Part shown: positions 1-10,147 of the stretch, one piece after another
Layout: each line of letters starts with the position of its first letter
Position numbering within the stretch: the first letter of the stretch is position 1
Assembly: GCA_037074705.1 (NCBI GenBank)
Contig: JAYJMR010000096.1
Coordinates: 1 to 64,000, forward strand
DNA length: 64,000 nt
Direction: 5' to 3'
Source: Zhengitettix transpicula
Lineage: Eukaryota > Arthropoda > Insecta > Orthoptera > Tetrigidae
The notes under the pieces: model-generated
The model's input: only the letters and a program-made list of their open reading frames with translations
The model's database searches: none
Told to the model about the DNA's origin: nothing
Program-made: the position numbers and the translations under genes

Positions 1-303
1 AGTCATTTATTATGAAATAAGACTTTGTTATTTGAAGATTCTTGGTTGGTGAAATTTCCAAACCTGTCGTCGAAACGTCGAAATATTACGATATATTAAT
101 TAATATTAATGGATTAAGATTTTAGAAGTGCAGGTTGAGTATTTTTTATAAAGAACGAGTCATTTATTATGAAATAAGACTTTGTTATTTGAAGATTTTT
201 GGTTGGTGAAATTCCAAACTTGTCGTCGAAACGTCGAAATATTACGATATATTAATTAATATTAATGGATTAAGATTTTAGAAGTGCTGGTTTGAGTAAT
301 TTT

Positions 304-310
304 TATAAAG
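304..310 (+). other. TATAAAG motif repeated once per monomer
   Basis: TATAAAG sits at consensus 147-153, preceded by a T run, so nearly every monomer carries a TATA-like element on the + strand. On the minus strand, AATAAA (complement of TTTATT at consensus 6-11) also occurs once per monomer. Both are expected by chance in DNA this A+T-rich. A subtype with TTTTTAAAAAG (for example 23,146, 25,651 and 40,231) lacks the TATA form. There is no direct evidence of transcription. Confidence 0.2.
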
Positions 311-328
311 AACGAGTCATTTATTATG

Positions 329-347
329 AAATAAGACTTTGTTATTT
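329..347. repeat. Inverted repeat in each monomer (6-bp stem, 7-base loop)
   Basis: AAATAA at consensus 15-20 is the exact reverse complement of TTATTT at 28-33, separated by GACTTTG. The arms and loop are among the least variable parts of the array. Exceptions include AAAAAAGAC at 29,124, 34,131 and 35,388, and GGACTTTG near 48,106 and 48,925. It could form a small hairpin in single-stranded DNA or RNA, but six A/T pairs are weak. Functional meaning is unproven. Confidence 0.6.
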
Positions 348-380
348 GAAGATTCTTGGTTGGTGAAATTCCAAACTTGT

Positions 381-396
381 CGTCGAAACGTCGAAA
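381..396 (+). repeat. Tandem octamer CGTCGAAA x2 within the monomer
   Basis: Consensus positions 67-74 and 75-82 are identical octamers and carry four of the six CpG sites of the monomer. Fourteen monomers have lost exactly one octamer and are 149 bp long. Their single remaining octamer lies at 4306, 6972, 7436, 9626, 10089, 11652, 12115, 14305, 14768, 15702, 16165, 27613, 29333 and 31052. Replication slippage between the two identical octamers explains the 8-bp step. Eleven of the fourteen fall between 4.3 and 16.2 kb because they were copied as part of larger amplified blocks. Confidence 0.92.
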
Positions 397-404
397 TATT
401 ACGA
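391..404. repeat. Imperfect 14-bp palindrome at the most variable site of the monomer
   Basis: Consensus 77-90 reads TCGAAATATTACGA. All pairs match except the A/A at 80 and 87. Positions 87-89 are the main subtype site of the array: ACG in most monomers, ATG, TTG or GGG in recurring subtypes, and rarely TCG or CCA. ATG can be explained by C-to-T change at a CpG; TTG and GGG cannot be explained by that single step. The variants weaken the dyad, so there is no sign that it is strictly conserved. Confidence 0.55.
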
Positions 405-405
405 T

Positions 406-423
406 ATATTAATTAATATTAAT
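406..423. repeat. A/T-only block with overlapping perfect palindromes
   Basis: Consensus 90-109 has 20 consecutive A/T bases. Within it, ATATTAATTAATAT (92-105) and ATTAATATTAAT (98-109) are perfect palindromes of 14 and 12 bp; the first contains TTAATTAA. Such tracts are favourable for AT-hook proteins and easy melting (general knowledge; no binding shown here). Recurring variants change the middle: TTAAATAAT, TTATTTAAT, TTAATAAAT and TTAATTAGT. The TTAGTATT form is linked to particular neighbours and marks a subtype. Confidence 0.7.
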
Positions 424-3400
424 GGATTAAGATTTTAGAAGTGCAGGTTTTGAGTAATTTTTATAAAGAACGAGTCATTTATTATGAAATAAGACTTTGT
501 TATTTGAGGATACTTGGTTGGTGAAATTCCAAACTTGTCGTCGAAACGTCGAAATATTACGATATTTTAATTAATATTAATGGATTAAGATTTTAGAAGT
601 GCTGGTTTGAGTAATTTTTATAAAGAACGAGTCATTTATTATGAAATAAGACTTTGTTATTTGAAGTTTATTGGTTGGTGAAATTCCAAACTTGTCGTCG
701 AAACTTCGAAATATTACGATTTATTATTTAATATTAATGGATTAAGATTTTAGAAGTGCAGGTTTGAGTAATTTTTATAAAGAACGTATCATTTATTATG
801 AAATAAGACTTTGTTATTTGAAGATTCTTGGTAGGTGAAATTCCAACTTGTCGTCGAAACGTCGAAATATTACGATATATTATTTAATATTAATAGATTA
901 AGTTTTTAGAAGTGCAGGTTTGAGTAATTTTTATAAAGAACGAGTCATTTATTATGAAATAAGACTTTGTTATTTGAAGATTCTTGGTTGGTGAAATTCC
1001 AAACTTGTCGTCGAAACGTCGAAATATTTTGATATATTAATTAATATTAATAGATTAAGATTTTAGAAGTGCTGTTTGAGTAATTTTTATAAAGAACGAG
1101 TCATTTATTATGAAATAAGACTTTGTTATTTGAAGATTCTTGGTTGGTGAAATTCCAAACTTGTCGTCGAAACGTCGAAATATTATGATATATTAATTAA
1201 TATTAATAGATTAAGATTTTAGAAGTGCAGGTTAGAGTAATTTTTATAAAGAACGAATCATTTATTATGAAATAAGACTTTGTTATTTGAAGATTCTTGG
1301 TTGGTGAAATTCCAAACTTGTCGTCGAAACGTCAAAATATTATGATATATTAATTAATATTAATGGATTAAGATTTTAGAAGTGCAGGTTTGAGTAGTTT
1401 TTATAAAGAACGAGTCATTTATTATGAAATAAGACTTTGTTATTTGAAGATTCTTGGTTGGTGAAATTCCAAACTTGTCGTCGAAACGTCGAAATATTAC
1501 GATATATTAATTAATATCAATGGAAGAAGATTTTAGAAGTGCAGGTTTGAGTAATTTTTATAAAGAACGAGTCATTTATTATGAAACAAGACCTTGTTAT
1601 TTGAAGATTCTTGGTTGGTGAAATTCCAAACTTGTCGTCGAAACGTTGAAATATTGGGATATATTAATTAATATTAATAGATTAAGATTTTAGAAGTGCA
1701 GGTTTGAGTAATTTTTATAAAGAACGAGTCATTTATTATGAAATAAGACTTTGTTATTTGAAGATTCTTGGTTGTTGAAATTCCAAACTTGTCGTCGAAA
1801 CGTCGAAATATTACGATATATTAATTAATATTAATGGATTAAGATTTTAGAAGTGCAGGTTTGAGTAATTTTTATAAAGAACGAGTCATTTATTATGAAA
1901 TAAGACTTTGTTATTTGAAGATTCTTGGTGGTGAAATTCCAAACTTGTCGTCGAAACGTCGAAATATTGGGATATATTAATTAATATTAATGGATTAAGA
2001 TTTTAGAAGTGCAGGTTTGAGTAATTTTTATAAATAACGAGCCATTTATTATGAAATAAGACTTTGTTATTTGAAGATTCTTGGTTGGTGTAATTCCAAA
2101 CTTGTCGTCGAAACGTCGAAATATTACGATATATTAATTAATATTAATGGATTAAGATTTTAGAAGTGCAGGTTTGAGTAATTTTATGAAGAACGAGTCA
2201 TTTATTATGAAATAAGACTTTGTTATTTGAAGCTACTTGGTTGGTGAAATTCCAAACTTGTCGTCGAAAACGTCGAAATATTACGATATATTAATTAATA
2301 TTAATGGATTAAGATTTTAGAAGTGCTGGTTTGAGTAATTTTTATAAAGAACGAGTCATTTATTATGAAATAAGACTTTGTTATTTGAAGATTCTTGGTT
2401 GGTGAAATTCCAAACTTGTCGTCGAAACGTCGAAATATTACGATATATTAATTAATATTAATGGATTAAGATTTTAGAAGTGCAGGTTTGAGTAATTTTT
2501 ATAAAGAACGAGTCATTTATTATGAAATAAGACTTTGTTATTTGAAGATTCTTGGTTGGTGAAATTCCAAACTTGTCGTCGAAACGTCGAAATATTACGA
2601 TATATTAATTAATATTAATGGATTAAGATTTTAGAAGTGCAGGTTTGAGTAATTTTTATAAAGAAACGAGTCATTTATTATGAAATAAGACTTTGTTATT
2701 TGAAGATACTTGGTTGGTAATATTCTAAACTTGTCTTCGAAACGTCGAAATATTACGATATATTAATTAATATTAATGTATTAAGATTTTAGAAGTGCTG
2801 GTTTGAGTAATTTTTATAAAGAACGAGTCATTTATTATGAAATTAAGACTTTGTTATTTGAAGATTCTTGGTTGGTGAAATTCCAAACTTGTCGTCGAAA
2901 CGTCGAAATATTACGATATATTAATTAATATTAATGGATTAAGATTTTAGAAGTGCAGGTTTGAGTAATTTTTATAAAGAACGAGTCATTTATTATGAAA
3001 TAAGACTTTGTTATTTGAAGATACTTGGTTGGTGAAATTCCAAACTTGTCGTCGAAACGTCGAAATATTACGATATATTAATTAATATTAATGGATTAAG
3101 ATTTTAGAAGTGCAGGTTTGAGTAATTTTTATAAAGAACGAGTCATTTATTATGAAATAAGACTTTGTTATTTGAAGATACTTGGTTGGTGAAATTCCAA
3201 ACTTGTCGTCGAAACGTCGAAATATTACGATATATTAATTAATATTAATGGATTAAGATTTTAGAAGTGCTGGTTTGAGTAATTTTTATAAAGAAGCAGT
3301 CATTTATTATGAAATAAGACTTTGTTATTTGAAGATTCTTGGTTGGTGAAATTCCAAACTTGTTGTCGAAACGTCGAAATATTACGATATATTAATTAAT

Positions 3401-5464
3401 ATTAATGGATTAAGATTTAGAAGTGCTGGTTTGAGTAATTTTTATAAAGAACGAGTCATTTATTATGAAATAAGACTTTGTTATTTGAAGATTCTTGGTT
3501 GGTGAAATTCCAAACTTGTCGTCGAAACGTCGAAATATTACGATATATTAATTAATATTAATGGATTAAGATTTTAGAAGTGCTGGTTTGAGTAATTTTT
3601 ATAAAGGACGAGTCATTTATTATGAAATAAGACTTTGTTATTTGAAGATTCTTGGTTGGTGAAATTCCAAACTTGTCGTCGAAACGTCGAAATATTACGA
3701 TATATTAATTAATATTAATGGATTAAGATTTTAGAAGTGCTGGTTTGAGTAATTTTTATAAAGAACGAGTCATTTATTATGAAATAAGACTTTGTTATTT
3801 GAATATTCTTGGTTGGTGAAATTCCAAACTTGTCGTCGAAACGTCGAAATATTACGATATATTAATTAATATTAATGGATTAAGATTTTAGAAGTGCTGG
3901 TTTGAGTAATTTTTATAAAGAACGAGTCATTTATTATGAAATAAGACTTTGTTATTTGAAGATTCTTGGTTGGTGAAATTCCAAACTTGTCGTCGAAACG
4001 TCGAAATATTATGATATATTAATTAATATTAATAGATTATAAATTTTAGAAGTGCAGGTTTGAGTAATTTTTATAAAGAACGAATCATTTATTATGAAAT
4101 AAGACTTTGTTATTTGAAGATTCTTGGTTGGTGAAATTCCAAACTTGTCGTCGAAACATCGAAATATTATGATATATTAATTAATATTAATAGATTTAAA
4201 TTTTAGAAGTGCAGGTTTGAGTAATTTTTATAAAGAACGAATCATTTATTATGAAATAAGACTTTGTTATTTGAAGATTCTTGGTTGGTGAAATTCCAAA
4301 CTTGTCGTCGAAATATTACGATTTATTAATTAATATTAATGGATTAAGATTTTAGAAGTGCTGGTTTGAGTAATTTTTATAAGAGAACGAGTCATTTATT
4401 ATGAAATAAGACTTTGTTATTTGAAGATCTTTGGTTGGTGAAATTCCAAACTTGTCGTCGAAACGTCGAAATATTACGATATATTAATTAATATTAATGG
4501 ATTAAGATTTTAGAAGTGCAGGTTTGAGTACTTTTTATAAAGAACGAGTCATTTATTATGAAATAAGACTTTGTTATTTGAAGATTCTTGGTTGGTGAAA
4601 TTCCAAACTTGTCGTCGAAACGTCGAAATATTACGATATATTAATTAATATTAATAGATTAAGATTTTAGAAGTGCAGGTTTGAGTAATTTTTATAAAGA
4701 ACGAGTCATTTATTATGAAATAAGACTTTGTTATTTGAAGATTCTTGGTTGGTGAAATTCCAAACTTGTCGTCGAAACGTCGAAATATTATGATATATTA
4801 ATTAATATTAATAGATTAAGATTTAGAAGTGCAGGTTTGACTAATTTTTAAAAAGAACTAGTCATTTATTATGAATAAGACTTTGTTATTTGAAGATTCC
4901 TTGGTTGGTGAAATTCCAAACTTGTCGTCGAAACGTCGAAATATTATGATATATTAATTAATATTAATAGATTAAGATTTTCAGAAGTGCTGGTTTTGAG
5001 TAATTTTTATAAAGAACGAGTCATTTATTATGAAATAAGACTTCGTTATTTGAAGTTTCTTGGTTGGTGAAATTCCAAACTTGTCGTCGAAACGTCGAAA
5101 TATTACGATATATTAATTAATATTAATGGAATAAGATTTTAGAAGTGCAGGTTGGAGTAATTTTTATAAAGAACGAGACATTTATTATGAAATAAGACTT
5201 TGTTATTTGAAGATTCTTGGTTGGTGAAATTCCAAACTTGTCGTCGAAACGTCGAAATATTGGGGTATATTAATTAATATTAATAGATTAAGATTTTAAA
5301 AGTGCAGGTTTGAGTAATTTTTTATAAAGAACGAGTCATTTATTATGAAATAAGACTTTGTTATTTGAAGATTCTTGTTGTGAAATTCCAAACTTGTCGT
5401 CGAAACGTCAAAATATTACGATATATTAATTAATATTAATGGATTAAGATTTTAGAAGTGCAGG

Positions 5465-8400
5465 TTTGAGTAATTTTTATAAAGAACGAGTCATTTATTA
5501 TGAAATAAGACTTTGTTATTTGAAGATTCTTGGTTGGTGAAATTCCAAACTTGTCGTCGAAACGTCGAAATATTGGGATATATTAATTAATATTAATGGA
5601 TTAATATTTTAGAAGTGCAGGTTTGAGTAATTTTTATAAATAACGAGTCATTTATTATGAAATAAGACTTTGTTATTTGAAGATTCTTGGTTGGTGTAAT
5701 TCCAAACTTGTCGTCGAAACGTCGAAATATTACGATATATTAATTAATATTAATGGATTAAGATTTTAGAAGTGCAGGTTTGAGTAATTTTTATGAAGAA
5801 CGAGTCATTTATTATGAAATAAGACTTTGTTATTTGAAGATACTTGGTTGGTGAAATTCCAAACTTGTCGTCGAAACGTCGAAATATTTTGATATATTAA
5901 TTAATATTAATAGATTAAGATGTTAGAAGTGCAGGTTTGAGTAATTTTTATAAAGAACGAGTCATTTATTATGAAATAAGACTTTGTTATTTGAAGATTC
6001 TTGGTTGGTGAAATTCCAAACTTGTCGTCGAAACGTCGAAATATTACGATATATTAATTAATATTAATGGATTAAGATTTTAGAAGTGCAGGTTTGAGTA
6101 ATTTTTATAAAGAACGAGTCATTTATTATGAAATAAGACTTTGTTATTTGAAGATACTTGGTTGGTAATATTCTAAACTTGCTCTTCGAAACGTCGAAAT
6201 ATTACGATATATTAATTAATATTAATGTATTAAGATTTTAGAAGTGCTGGTTTGAGTAATTTTTATAAAGAACGAGTCATTTATTATGAAATAAGACTTT
6301 GTTATTTGAAGATTCTTGGTTGGTGAAATTCCAAACTTGTCGTCGAAACGTCGAAATATTACGATATATTAATTAATATTAATGGATTAAGATTTTAGAA
6401 GTGCTGGTTTGAGTAATTTTTATAAAGAACGAGTCATTTATTATGAAATAAGACTTTGTTATTTGAAGATTCTTGGTTGGTGAAATTCCAAAACTTGTCG
6501 TCGAAACGTCGAAATATTACGATATATTAATTAATATTAATAGATTAAGATTTTAGAAGTGCTGGTTTGAGTAATTTTTATAAAAGAACGAGTCAATTTA
6601 TTATGAAATAAGACTTTGTTATTTGAAGATTCTTGGTTGGTGAAATTCCAAACTTGTCGTCGAAACGTCGAAATATTACGATATATTAATTAATATTAAT
6701 GGATTAAGATTTTAGAAGTGCAGGTTTGAGTAATTTTTATAAAGAACGAGTCATTTATTATGAAATAAGACTTTGTTATTTGAAGATTCTTGGTTGGTGA
6801 AATTCCAAACTTGTCGTCGAAACGTCGAAATATTACGATATATTAATTAATATTAATGGATTAAGATTTTAGAAGTGCTGGTTTGAGTAATTTTTTATAA
6901 AGAACGAGTCATTTATTATGAAATAAGACTTTGTTATTTGAAGATTCTTGGTTGGTGAAATTCCAACTTGTCGTCGAAATATTACGATATATTAATTAAT
7001 ATTAATGGATTAAGATTTTAGAAGTGCTGGTTTGAGTAATTTTTATAAAGAACGAGTCATTTATTATGAAATAAGACTTTGTTATTTGAAGATTCTTGGT
7101 TGGTGAAATTCCAAACTTGTCGTCGAAACGTCGAAATATTATGATATATTATTTAATATTAATAGATTTAAATTTTAGAAGTGCAGGTTTGAGTAATTTT
7201 TATAAAGAACGAATCATTTATTATGAAATAAGACTTTGTTATTTGAAGATTCTTGGTTGGTGAAATTCCAAACTTGTCGTCGAAACGTCGAAATATTATG
7301 ATATATTAATTAATATTAATAGATTTAAATTTTAGAAGTGCAGGTTTGAGTAATTTTTATAAAGAACGAATCATTTATTATGAAATAAGACTTTGTTATT
7401 TGAAGATTCTTGGTTGGTGAAATTCCAAAACTTGTCGTCGAAATATTTCGATTTATTAATTAATATTAATGGATTAAGATTTTAGAAGTGCTGGTTTGAG
7501 TAATTTTTATAAAGAACGAGTCATTTATTATGAAATAAGACTTTGTTATTTGAAGATTCTTGGTTGGTGAAATTCCAAACTTGTCGTCGAAACGTCGAAA
7601 TATTACGATATATTAATTAATATTAATGGATTAAGATTTTAGAAGTGCTGGTGTGAGTAATTTTTATAAAGAACGAGTCATTTATTATGAAATAAGACTT
7701 TGTTATTTGAAGATTCTTGGTTGGTGAAATTCCAAACTTGTCGTCGAAACGTCGAAATATTACGATATATTAATTAATATTAATGGATTAAGATTTTAGA
7801 AGTGCAGGTTTGAGTAATTTTTATAAAGAACGAGTCATTTATTATGAAATAAGACTTTGTTATTTGAAGATTCTTGGTTGGTGAAATTCCAAACTTGTCG
7901 TCGAAACGTCGAAATATTACGATATATTAATTAATATTAATGGATTAAGATTTTAGAAGTGCTGGTGTGAGTAATTTTTATAAAGAACGAGTCATTTATT
8001 ATGAAATAAGACTTTGTTATTTGAAGATTCTTGGTTGGTGAAATTCCAAACTTGTCGTCGAAACGTCGAAATATTACGATATATTAATTAATATTAATGG
8101 ATTAAGATTTTAGAAGTGCAGGTTTGAGTAATTTTTATAAAGAACGAGTCATTTATTATGAAATAAGACTTTGTTATTTGAAGATACTTGGTTGGTAATA
8201 TTCTAAACTTGTCTTCGAAACGTCGAAATATTACGATATATTAATTAATATTAATGGATTAAGATTTTAGAAGTGCTGGTTTGAGTAATTTTTATAAAGA
8301 ACGAGTCATTTATTATGAAATAAGACTTTGTTATTTGAAGATTCTTGGTTGGTGAAATTCCAAACTTGTCGTCGAAACGTCGAAATATTACGATATATTA

Positions 8401-10147
8401 ATTAATATTAATGGATTAAGATTTTAGAAGTGCAGGTTTGAGTAATTTTTATAAAGAACGAGTCATTTATTATGAAATAAGACTTTGTTATTTGAAGATA
8501 CTTGGTTGGTGAAATTCCAAACTTGTCGTCGAAACGTCGAAATATTACGATATATTAATTAATATTAATGGATTAAGATTTTAGAAGTGCAGGTTTGAGT
8601 AATTTTTATAAAGAACGAGTCATTTATTATGAAATAAGACTTTGTTATTTGAAGATACTTGGTTGGTGAAATTCCAAACTTGTCGTCGAAACGTCGAAAT
8701 ATTACGATATATTAATTAATATTAATGGATTAAGATTTTAGAAGTGCTGGTTTGAGTAATTTTTATAAAGAACGAGTCATTTATTATGAAATAAGACTTT
8801 GTTATTTGAAGATTCTTGGTTGGTGAAATTCCAAACTTGTCGTCGAAACGTCGAAATATTACGATATATTAATTAATATTAATGGATTAAGATTTTAGAA
8901 GTGCTGGTGTGAGTAATTTTTATAAAGAACGAGTCATTTATTATGAAATAAGACTTTGTTATTTGAAGATTCTTGGTTGGTGAAATTCCAAACTTGTCGT
9001 CGAAACGTCGAAATATTACGATATATTAATTAATATTAATGGATTAAGATTTTAGAAGTGCTGGTTTGAGTAATTTTTATAAAGAACGAGTCATTTATTA
9101 TGAAATAAGACTTTGTTATTTGAAGATTCTTGGTTGGTGAAATTCCAAACTTGTCGTCGAAACGTCGAAATATTACGATATATTAATTAATAATTATAGA
9201 TTAAGATTTTAGAAGTGCTGGTTTGAGTAATTTTTATAAAGAACGAGTCATTTATTATGAAATAAGACTTTGTTATTTGAAGATTCTTGGTTGGTGAAAT
9301 TCCAAACTTGTCGTCGAAACGTCGAAATATTACGATATATTAATTAATATTAATGGATTAAGATTTTAGAAGTGCAGGTTTGAGTAATTTTTATAAAGAA
9401 CGAGTCATTTATTATGAAATAAGACTTTGTTATTTGAAGATTCTTGGTTGGTGAAATTCCAAACTTGTCGTCGAAACGTCGAAATATTACGATATATTAA
9501 TTAATATTAATGGATTAAGATTTTAGAAGTGCTGGTTTGAGTAATTTTTATAAAGAACGAGTCATTTATTATGAAATAAGACTTTGTTATTTGAAGATTC
9601 TTGGTTGGTGAAATTCCAAACTTGTCGTCGAAATATTACGATATATTAATTAATATTAATGGATTAAGATTTTAGAAGTGCTGGTTTGAGTAATTTTTAT
9701 AAAGAACGAGTCATTTATTATGAAATAAGACTTTGTTATTTGAAGATTCTTGGTTGGTGAAATTCCAAACTTGTCGTCGAAACGTCGAAATATTATGATA
9801 TATTATTTAATATTAATAGATTTAAATTTTAGAAGTGCAGGTTTGAGTAATTTTTATAAAGAACGAATCATTTATTATGAAATAAGACTTTGTTATTTGA
9901 AGATTCTTGGTTGGTGAAATTCCAAACTTGTCGTCGAAACGTCGAAATATTATGATATATTAATTAATATTAATAGATTTAAATTTTAGAAGTGCAGGTT
10001 TGAGTAATTTTTATAAAGAACGAATCATTTATTATGAAATAAGACTTTGTTATTTGAAGATTCTTGGTTGGTGAAATTCCAAACTTGTCGTCGAAATATT
10101 TCGATTTATTAATTAATATTAATGGATTAAGATTTTAGAAGTGCTGG
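5465..10147 (+). repeat. 30-monomer higher-order repeat, copy 1
   Basis: A run of rare markers recurs at a fixed offset of 4,679-4,684 bp in copy 2. Marker pairs are GGGATAT 5,575/10,258, AAATAACGAG 5,638/10,321, GTTGGTAATATTC 6,161/10,845, single octamers 7,436/12,115 and 10,089/14,768, and TAATTATAGA 9,191/13,870. Thirty monomers would be 4,710 bp; four octamer losses (32 bp) give 4,678, as observed. Agreement fails left of about 5,462 (GTGCAGG against GTGCTGG at 10,144), so the boundary lies between there and 5,575. Copy 1 carries several private one-base insertions, which explain the drift of the offset from 4,684 to 4,679. Confidence 0.85.
6972..7443 (+). repeat. Octamer-loss cassette, first of five copies
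   Basis: Two 149-bp monomers flank two ATGAT monomers that carry AGATTTAAAT; the first of these also has TTATTTAAT. The terminal 149-bp monomer has TTTCGATTTATT. The same series recurs at 9,626-10,096, 11,652-12,122, 14,305-14,775 and 15,702-16,172, always with about 463 bp between the two losses. Spacings between successive cassettes are 2,653, 2,026, 2,653 and 1,397 bp, that is 17, 13, 17 and 9 monomers after correcting for two octamers each. Near 4,306 a related precursor has only the downstream loss. Confidence 0.88.

Larger units (their letters stand above)
315..472 (+). repeat. Representative satellite monomer (third copy)
   Basis: This copy matches the array consensus through position 135; consensus position p lies at window coordinate 314+p. 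It then carries one extra T in GGTTTTGAG, so it is 158 bp long. Landmarks in order are the AAATAA/TTATTT inverted repeat (15-33), a TTGG...CCAA mini-dyad (46-60), the CpG-bearing octamer pair (67-82), an imperfect palindrome (77-90), the A/T-only block (90-109), the GTGCAGG segment that varies to GTGCTGG (128-133), and TATAAAG (147-153). The phase used here is arbitrary, because the biological start of a satellite unit is undefined. Confidence 0.95.
1..5464 (+). repeat. Left array segment: heterogeneous monomers with many one-base indels
   Basis: About 35 monomers without a clear tandem higher-order unit. GATACTTGG, AATAACGAG and TATGAAGAACG variants that later form part of the 30-mer repeat already occur singly here (near 2,030, 2,184 and 2,703), so some ancestors of that unit lie in this segment. 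A precursor of the octamer-loss cassette lies at about 3,950-4,320, with tandem ATGAT monomers followed by a 149-bp monomer at 4,306. One-base insertions and deletions are unusually frequent, for example an extra T near 449, an extra A near 2,270 and 2,665, and a missing T near 3,417 and 4,825. Confidence 0.8.

Noticed and set aside
329..347. Intrinsic terminator or tRNA-like hairpin
   Set aside because: The stem is six A/T pairs without a G+C core, and it recurs in every monomer; nothing resembles a tRNA.
381..403. CENP-B box in the monomer
   Set aside because: The canonical box needs TTCG followed at fixed spacing by A and CGGG. The reverse strand has TTTCGACG, but neither the A nor CGGG follows at the right distance.
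406..423. Replication origin (A/T palindromes, iteron-like repeats)
   Set aside because: Iterons are short and occur next to a replication gene. Here the A/T block is one part of a 157-bp satellite repeated hundreds of times, with no initiator gene.
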